Source of the DNA: REEB426 sp964551975
GTDB lineage: Bacteria > Actinomycetota > Actinomycetes > S36-B12
Direction of reading: 5' to 3'
DNA: 45,516 nt
Assembly: GCA_964551975.1 (NCBI GenBank)
Contig: CAZKFI010000011.1
Location: 1-45,516 of the forward strand
In this document: positions 40,525 through 45,516 of the stretch, in pieces
How the letters are laid out: every line of letters begins with the position of its first letter
Numbering within the stretch: the stretch's first letter is position 1
The notes under the pieces: model-generated
The model's database searches: none
Seen by the model: the letters and a program-made list of their open reading frames with translations, nothing else
What the model was told of the DNA's origin: nothing
Made by a program: the position numbers and the translations under genes

Positions 40525-42959
40525 TGGCGCGAAAGACCACCTCCCCACCCGAGTCCGGTCGCATTGTCGATATTGATGTCGGACAGGAGATGCGTAGTTC
40601 CTTCTTGGAATACGCCTACTCGGTCATCTACTCGCGCGCTCTGCCCGACGCGCGGGATGGTTTGAAACCGGTTCAGCGGCGCATTCTTTTTCAAATGGCC
40701 CAAATGGGACTTCGTCCTGACCGCGGTCATGTCAAGAGTGCCCGCGTGGTCGGTGAAGTCATGGGTCGACTGCACCCGCATGGTGATTCGGCAATTTATG
40801 ACGCACTAGTTCGGATGGCGCAGCCCTTTGCGCTGCGACTGCCGTTGGTTGACGGCCACGGAAACTTCGGTTCACTGGATGACGGCCCAGCGGCCATGCG
40901 CTACACCGAGGCGCGATTGGCATCAGCGGCTACAGACATGACGGCAACCCTGGATGAGGATGTCGTCGACTTCATCGCCAACTACGACGGACGTGAACAG
41001 GAACCAGTCGTCCTGCCCGCGGCCTTCCCGAATCTGCTCGTCAATGGAGCCTCCGGTATCGCCGTCGGCATGGCGACCAACCTCGTACCCCACAACCTCG
41101 TCGAAGTCGTCAATGCCGCACGTCTACTCATCAGCAAACCACGCTCCAGCCTTGATGACGTCATGGCCCTGCTGCCCGGACCAGATCTACCTGGTGGCGG
41201 CATCATCATCGGACTTGAAGGCATCCGTGAGGCCTACGCCACCGGACGCGGTTCTTTCCGAGTACGTGCACGAGCAACGATTGAACAGGTCTCAGCTCGA
41301 AGACGCGGCATCGTGGTCACTGAGTTGCCCATGGCTGTCGGACCCGAGCGCATCATTGAACGCGTCAAAGATCTCGTCCAGGCGAAGAAGATCGAGGGTA
41401 TTGCCGATATCACTGATCTCAGCGACGGAGACAGTGGACTTCGCCTAGTCATCGAAGTGAAGTCTGGGTACCACCCAGAAGCCGTGCTGGAGACCCTGTA
41501 TCGGTTAACCCCGATGGAGGACACGGTCAATATCAATGCTGTTGCTCTGGTCGACGGGCAACCACATACCCTCGGACTCCTTGACCTGCTTGCGGTTTTC
41601 GTCAATCACCGTCTTGAGGTCGTACGTCGCCGATCAGCTTTTCGACGGGCACGCGCGCAGGATCGACTGCATCTCGTTCAGGGCATGCTCATCGCGATCC
41701 TGGATATCGATGAGGTCATTCAGCTGATTCGAAGCAGTGATGACGCTGCCGCAGCCCGGGAACGACTGATGTCAGTGTTCGATCTCACCGAAACTCAGGC
41801 CAATTACATCCTCGAGATGCCACTACGACGACTGACGAAATTCTCACGATTGGAATTGGAAAGGGAGCAGGCTGACCTCATCGAAACCATCGCCAGCTTG
41901 GATCGACTCCTGAAGGACGATAAGGCTCTGCGAACTGCCGTCAGCGATGAACTTGCGGCGGTGGCGCGCACCCATGGCACACCCAGGAGATCACTGCTGG
42001 CCAGTGCCGATGGTGTCGTACTTGCGCAGGTGCCGTTGCAGGAAGCCGATGAACCCTGCCTGGTGATGTTGTCGGGCACCGGGATGATCGGCCGACTCCC
42101 GGCTAGCCCGGAGCAACTTGCCGCCTGGGCGGCCGGCGAACAGGACGGCCCACTGGCGACCGAGGTGGTGGCCAGCGCAGTAGCAACCACGGTGCGGGGC
42201 CAGGTTGGCTTGGTGACCAGTAGCGGCCAGGTGATGCGGGTGGACGTGCTTGACCTACCGGTCCTGCCCGCCGGCGCACCCATTGGGGCCTTGGTGAGCG
42301 CACCCATCGGCGACACATTGCTGTGTCTGATGCCTCTGGACGACGCTGGATCTTTGGTGCTGGGAACAGCCCAGGGTGTCGTCAAGCGCGTCGTTGCGGA
42401 TTTCCCAGCAAGCAAGGAGCAGTGGGAAGTGATTCGCCTCGCGGACGGGGATCGCGTTGTCGCCGCGGCCACACTGCCCGAGGCCTACGCGGAGCGCTGT
42501 GACCTGGTGCTCATCAGCGACGATGGTCAACTGCTGCGTTTCCCAGCCAGCGAGGTTCGCGCCCAGGGACGCAGCGGTGGTGGTGTGCAGGGCATTCGCC
42601 TCTCATCTGGAGCACGCCTACTGGTGTGCGCCCCGGTACCGTCGGCCGCTGGGTCCCAAGCAGTGGTTGTCACGGTCGCCGGTAGCCAAGGAGCATTGCC
42701 GGGCACAGAGGGTGCGAGCGTGAAAGTGACGGCACTCCAGGCCTATCCACGCAAGGGACGCGCAACCGCCGGGGTTCGTTGTCACAAGTTTCGCGCTGGC
42801 GAGGATGCCCTCGCATCAGCGTGGGCGGGGCTGGCACCAGCGCGGGCTGTGAGCACCTCGGGAGCGCCCGTACGATTGCCGAAGGCAGACGATCGCCGAG
42901 ATGGCACGGGCAGCCCAGTCACCGCACCCATTGCCGCCATCGGTGGACGCTGGTGGTGA
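40524..42959 (+). CDS. parC: DNA topoisomerase (ATP-hydrolysing) subunit A, ParC/GyrA-like
   Basis: The 811-residue DNA cleavage subunit of a type IIA topoisomerase has Tyr127 in MRYTEARL as the active-site tyrosine; HPHGDSAIYDALVRMAQ (84-100) is the quinolone-region helix with Ser at the usual position, GNFGS precedes it, and FLEYAYSVIYSRALPDARDG (split at 28-46) is the N-terminal signature. The C-terminal domain is a beta-pinwheel of repeated units (VTSSGQVMRV, LGTAQGVVKRV) without an obvious GyrA box, favouring the ParC assignment. The ATPase partner ParE is not in the window. It is coupled to psuG upstream and to the ferredoxin-like gene downstream by overlapping codons. Confidence 0.9.
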   Translation: MARKTTSPPESGRIVDIDVGQEMRSSFLEYAYSVIYSRALPDARDGLKPVQRRILFQMAQMGLRPDRGHVKSARVVGEVMGRLHPHGDSAIYDALVRMAQPFALRLPLVDGHGNFGSLDDGPAAMRYTEARLASAATDMTATLDEDVVDFIANYDGREQEPVVLPAAFPNLLVNGASGIAVGMATNLVPHNLVEVVNAARLLISKPRSSLDDVMALLPGPDLPGGGIIIGLEGIREAYATGRGSFRVRARATIEQVSARRRGIVVTELPMAVGPERIIERVKDLVQAKKIEGIADITDLSDGDSGLRLVIEVKSGYHPEAVLETLYRLTPMEDTVNINAVALVDGQPHTLGLLDLLAVFVNHRLEVVRRRSAFRRARAQDRLHLVQGMLIAILDIDEVIQLIRSSDDAAAARERLMSVFDLTETQANYILEMPLRRLTKFSRLELEREQADLIETIASLDRLLKDDKALRTAVSDELAAVARTHGTPRRSLLASADGVVLAQVPLQEADEPCLVMLSGTGMIGRLPASPEQLAAWAAGEQDGPLATEVVASAVATTVRGQVGLVTSSGQVMRVDVLDLPVLPAGAPIGALVSAPIGDTLLCLMPLDDAGSLVLGTAQGVVKRVVADFPASKEQWEVIRLADGDRVVAAATLPEAYAERCDLVLISDDGQLLRFPASEVRAQGRSGGGVQGIRLSSGARLLVCAPVPSAAGSQAVVVTVAGSQGALPGTEGASVKVTALQAYPRKGRATAGVRCHKFRAGEDALASAWAGLAPARAVSTSGAPVRLPKADDRRDGTGSPVTAPIAAIGGRWW

Positions 42960-43912
42960 GCACTTCCCTCACCGAACCCCTCAGCACCACCTGCTCTGCA
43001 CTTGCTGCCGACGAACCGCTGGCAGGAACAGCGCCGTACGCACGAGCCTGGATTGCCATTGAGCAGCCTGGCAGGTGGGGTAGGGACGCTCTGCGATCGG
43101 ATGTACTACCGCATGGCGTTGGGCCGATCCTCGCCGATCACGCGAAGGGTGCCCAAGTTGGCGTCCTCCTCGTTCGACATCCGAACCGTCCCCGCGCTCT
43201 GGCTGCTGGTGAGGTGCGCAGGGTCTGGATTGCCGTCGTAGAGTCGCAAACCCTCGTGAGCCTGGACGTCACCGACTGCCGCGACCTCCTGTCGTGGGAT
43301 TTCCAGGCAATCGCCGACGGGCGGTACCACGAGACGTCAGGTCATAGCCTCTCGGCAAGGGAGGTAAACAAGCCATTGACCTTGATCTGTTGCCACGCGG
43401 CCCGCGATGCCTGTTGTGCGCTCCACGGTCGAGCCCTCTACGACGCACTGCTCGCTCACGCATCCGCCGAGGAATCGTCCTTGATCTGGCAGTGCAGCCA
43501 CCTTGGTGGGCACCGCTTTGCGCCGACCATGCTCACGCTGGCCAATGGCATGTCCTACGGCCGGGTCAGCCTCAGTCAGGCTCGGGAGGCCATCGACCAG
43601 GCCACCGCGGGCCTGGTGAGTCTCACTCAGGCTCGCGGTCGAACGCACCTGCTGCCGGCAGTCCAAGTTGCAGACCTGCATCTGCGTGCGACCCTGCCCT
43701 GCTTGGATCCGCAGGCGCTTGACTACACGGTCATTGCCGAATCCCCCGACCAGGTTATGGTCCAGGCAACGTGTACAGGATCACCTGGCCTTGCACCGGG
43801 CGAATGGCGGGTTTCGCTGGCGCGTACCGCACTTGCCACACCCAGAACACCGAGTTGTGGTGCCGAACCCGAGCCAGCATTCAGCTGGTCGGTCATCGAG
43901 TCTCCTCAATAA
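42956..43912 (+). CDS. Sucrase/ferredoxin-like family [2Fe-2S] protein
   Basis: The 318-residue protein of the Suc_Fer-like family (PF06999) has a thioredoxin-like ferredoxin fold. Its C-terminal half holds LICCHAARDACCALHGRALYDAL and WQCSHLGGHRFAPTMLTLANG, the Cys/His set expected for a [2Fe-2S] cluster, with NGMSYGRVS after it. The N-terminal region AGTAPYARAWIAIEQPGRWGRDAL is also typical. Redox partner and substrate are unknown. It starts with GTG overlapping the parC stop (GTGA) and converges, with only 4 bp between the stops, on a ferredoxin-NADP reductase gene. Confidence 0.87.
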   Translation: MSTSLTEPLSTTCSALAADEPLAGTAPYARAWIAIEQPGRWGRDALRSDVLPHGVGPILADHAKGAQVGVLLVRHPNRPRALAAGEVRRVWIAVVESQTLVSLDVTDCRDLLSWDFQAIADGRYHETSGHSLSAREVNKPLTLICCHAARDACCALHGRALYDALLAHASAEESSLIWQCSHLGGHRFAPTMLTLANGMSYGRVSLSQAREAIDQATAGLVSLTQARGRTHLLPAVQVADLHLRATLPCLDPQALDYTVIAESPDQVMVQATCTGSPGLAPGEWRVSLARTALATPRTPSCGAEPEPAFSWSVIESPQ

Positions 43913-43916
43913 GCGG

Positions 43917-45272
43917 CTACTGAGCACCCTCGGCAATGAGTTCTGTTCGCTCATGAATGGTTGTCCGATCCCGCCCCCTGGTGGCGCCCAGTGCACGCTC
44001 GGCCGCATCGATGGATCGCCATCCAGACGTACTCACAACCTGGATGCCCCGGTCGCGTAGCAGCGCGTCAAATGCTTCGACGGACCCTTGAGGCGCCCGA
44101 GGCAACGCCGGAACATCCGCCAGGAGTGAGGCAACGGATGCTGATGCATCCTTCTTGTTGGTCCCAATAATCCCGGTTGGCCCGCGCTTGATCCAGCCGG
44201 CTACGTACTCACCGGGCACCACGACACCATCACGTACCACTCGCCCGTCATCGTGCGGGATCACATTGCCTTGAACATCGAACGGCACCCCGGGAAGGGC
44301 CGTGCCTCGGTACCCCACGCTTCGCACCACCAGATCGGCTGGAATCGTGGAGATCCGTCCAGTGCCTCGCACTCCTCCACTGCCATCCAATTCAGTCGCT
44401 TCGACAGTAACCTCACGAACGCGTTCGTCACCGGTCAGCGACACCGGACGAGCCAGGAACCGTAAGTGAATGCGGCGTCGCTTACCAGTTGGAGTTCTCT
44501 CAGCCCAGCCACGAATGACCTCAACGTTTCGGGCAACGGCCTTGTCGGACGCAACCGATGCTTCGCTCGCGGCATCCAGGACCACTTCATCTGGGTCAAC
44601 TATGACATCAGCATCAGCGAGCTCCCCTAATTCGCGCAGTTCCTTCGTAGTGAAGGTTGCCTGCGCCGGACCTCGGCGGCCGAGTACGTGAATGTCCGTG
44701 ATTTGGGAACTCGCGAGGCTATCCAACACATGCTGCGGCATATCGGTGTGACTCAACTCGTCCACTGTCTTCGCCAGGACTCGCGTCACGTCGACGGCTA
44801 CGTTGCCAACACCAACCACGACGACGCTGGTAGCACTGGGAATAAGTCGCTCGAAGGTTTCACGATCGGCATCCGGGTGCCCGCAGTACCAGGCAACGAA
44901 GTCTGTGGCCGCAACACTGCCATCCAGGTCCTCGCCATCAATCCCCAGGCGCCGGTCGCGTGATGCGCCATAGGTGAAGATGACAGCGTCAAAGTACTCA
45001 TGCAACTCATTGACCTGGACGTCTCGCCCCACTTCGACATTGCCAATGAACCGCACTCCTGGCTTATCCAGAACTTTGTCCAGGGTGTCCCGGACGGAGC
45101 GAATGCTCAGATGATCAGGAGCTACCCCGTAGCGAACAAGTCCAAAGGGGACGGGCAGGGCGTCGATGATGTCGACGCTCACCGGCAGTCCCTCCTGACC
45201 GGTGAGCGCGTCGGCTGCGTAGATCCCAGACGGTCCTGATCCAATGACGGCTACCCGCAGTGCTCGCGTCAC
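43917..45272 (-). CDS. fprA: FAD-dependent ferredoxin-NADP+ reductase, FprA/adrenodoxin-reductase type
   Basis: The 451-residue enzyme transfers electrons between NADPH and ferredoxin. The FAD-binding GxGxxG lies in VAVIGSGPSGIYAADAL (7-23), followed by PFGLVRYGVAPDH, the signature of the adrenodoxin reductase family. The NADP site is VVVVGVGNVAVDVTRVL with VLGRRGPAQATFT, and the C-terminal FAD contact is AGWIKRGPTGIIGTNKKDA. It could reduce the ferredoxins used by the desaturase or the adjacent Suc_Fer-like protein. The start is ATG at 45272; 113 bp separate it from the upstream gene on the same strand. Confidence 0.94.
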   Translation of the reverse strand: MTRALRVAVIGSGPSGIYAADALTGQEGLPVSVDIIDALPVPFGLVRYGVAPDHLSIRSVRDTLDKVLDKPGVRFIGNVEVGRDVQVNELHEYFDAVIFTYGASRDRRLGIDGEDLDGSVAATDFVAWYCGHPDADRETFERLIPSATSVVVVGVGNVAVDVTRVLAKTVDELSHTDMPQHVLDSLASSQITDIHVLGRRGPAQATFTTKELRELGELADADVIVDPDEVVLDAASEASVASDKAVARNVEVIRGWAERTPTGKRRRIHLRFLARPVSLTGDERVREVTVEATELDGSGGVRGTGRISTIPADLVVRSVGYRGTALPGVPFDVQGNVIPHDDGRVVRDGVVVPGEYVAGWIKRGPTGIIGTNKKDASASVASLLADVPALPRAPQGSVEAFDALLRDRGIQVVSTSGWRSIDAAERALGATRGRDRTTIHERTELIAEGAQ

Positions 45273-45327
45273 AACGATCCACCCTTCACTTCGTCTCGTT
45301 GGTCGAATGGCTCTTCAGCAGTATGTG

Positions 45328-45366
45328 ACTGAGGTGCCTGGGAGCTCGGCTCCCAGGCACCTCAGT
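45328..45366 (-). terminator. Strong hairpin between the surface-protein gene and fprA
   Basis: This is a perfect 18-bp stem (arms 45328-45345 and 45349-45366, left arm actgaggtgcctgggagc) with a 3-base loop, tcg. It begins 20 bp after the stop of the minus-strand gene at 45386. No U-tract follows on either strand, as is usual for actinobacterial terminators. It would shield fprA from read-through. Confidence 0.85.
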
Positions 45367-45385
45367 GCCCAACACCCTTGACGAA

Positions 45386-45516
45386 CTACTTGATCTTGAT
45401 CGTGGCCTTGACGTTGGCGCCCACATAGGAGCTGCCCGTTGCGGGGGTGAACAGGGCATTGACCGACGTGGTGCCCTTCGGCCAACTACTCGGCACCTTC
45501 CACGAGGTCTTCGCCT
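45386..45516 (-). CDS. C-terminal end of an unknown, probably beta-rich surface protein (partial)
   Basis: Only the last 43 codons are inside the window, ending at the TAG at 45388-45386. The residues read AKTSWKVPSSWPKGTTSVNA, then LFTPATGSSYVGANVKATIK and IK before the stop. The alternation of Thr/Ser/Val, the Trp-Pro-x-Gly turn and the final Lys/Ile alternation look like the last strands of an Ig-like or similar extracellular domain. There is no LPxTG or transmembrane anchor at the end. I cannot name the family from this fragment. Confidence 0.6.
   Translation of the reverse strand, partial: AKTSWKVPSSWPKGTTSVNALFTPATGSSYVGANVKATIKIK

Overview
The window looks like a chromosomal segment of a high-GC actinobacterium (class Actinomycetes). 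Three things support this: the GC-rich codon use with many GTG starts, the families restricted to actinobacteria (DUF3000, DUF3093, DUF3159, DUF3710, DUF4193, DUF4916, DUF5998, SepH), and a gene order that, from memory, follows Mycobacterium tuberculosis Rv2680-Rv2701 and the matching Streptomyces regions. I cannot name the genus. Two runs of exactly ten N (7742-7751 and 22791-22800) show that this is a scaffolded draft or metagenome assembly. Both appear to be spurious gaps that break otherwise intact genes. I see no tRNA, rRNA, CRISPR array, insertion sequence or prophage.

Left part (1-8434, plus strand): an APC-type permease, a strong hairpin, then a tight six-gene run. The run encodes an acetamidase/formamidase-family amidase, a GlcG/HbpS-like protein, a coenzyme-B12 diol/glycerol dehydratase whose large and medium subunits are fused in one chain, its small subunit, the large subunit of the dehydratase reactivase, and a stand-alone glutamyl-tRNA-synthetase-like protein of the GluQ-RS type. 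Four of the five junctions overlap and the fifth gap is 5 bp, so this is probably one translationally coupled operon. No microcompartment genes, no N-terminal encapsulation extensions, no small reactivase subunit and no alcohol or aldehyde dehydrogenase are present. This is the most unusual block in the window.

8412-14566: an acyl-ACP desaturase with an ABM-domain protein, an alpha/beta hydrolase, a K+ channel, two small membrane proteins (one LapA-like), an enoyl-CoA hydratase paralogue, a DUF4916 protein, MsrB and a DUF3000 protein. 14578-24373: RNase D, thiolase and the trifunctional-type FadB (fatty-acid beta-oxidation), converging on dxs (isoprenoid synthesis), a small conserved protein and aconitase.

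24485-33096: an RNA m5U-type methyltransferase and a KimA-like potassium importer, divergent from two RCK (TrkA/CeoB-CeoC) proteins. These are followed by DUF3159, OB-fold, DUF3710, dUTPase, hotdog thioesterase, DUF3093, DUF4235 and DUF4193 genes. The KimA-RCK pairing suggests one K+ uptake module. 33330-45516: gamma-carbonic anhydrase, inositol monophosphatase, an MFS exporter, a SepH-like division protein that lacks its usual N-terminus and any normal start codon, a 14-bp tandem repeat array, thymidine kinase, a phosphodiesterase-like protein, DUF5998, pseudouridine-5'-phosphate glycosidase, a type IIA topoisomerase A subunit (ParC-like), a sucrase/ferredoxin-like [2Fe-2S] protein, a ferredoxin-NADP reductase, and the 3' end of a probable surface protein behind an 18-bp-stem hairpin.
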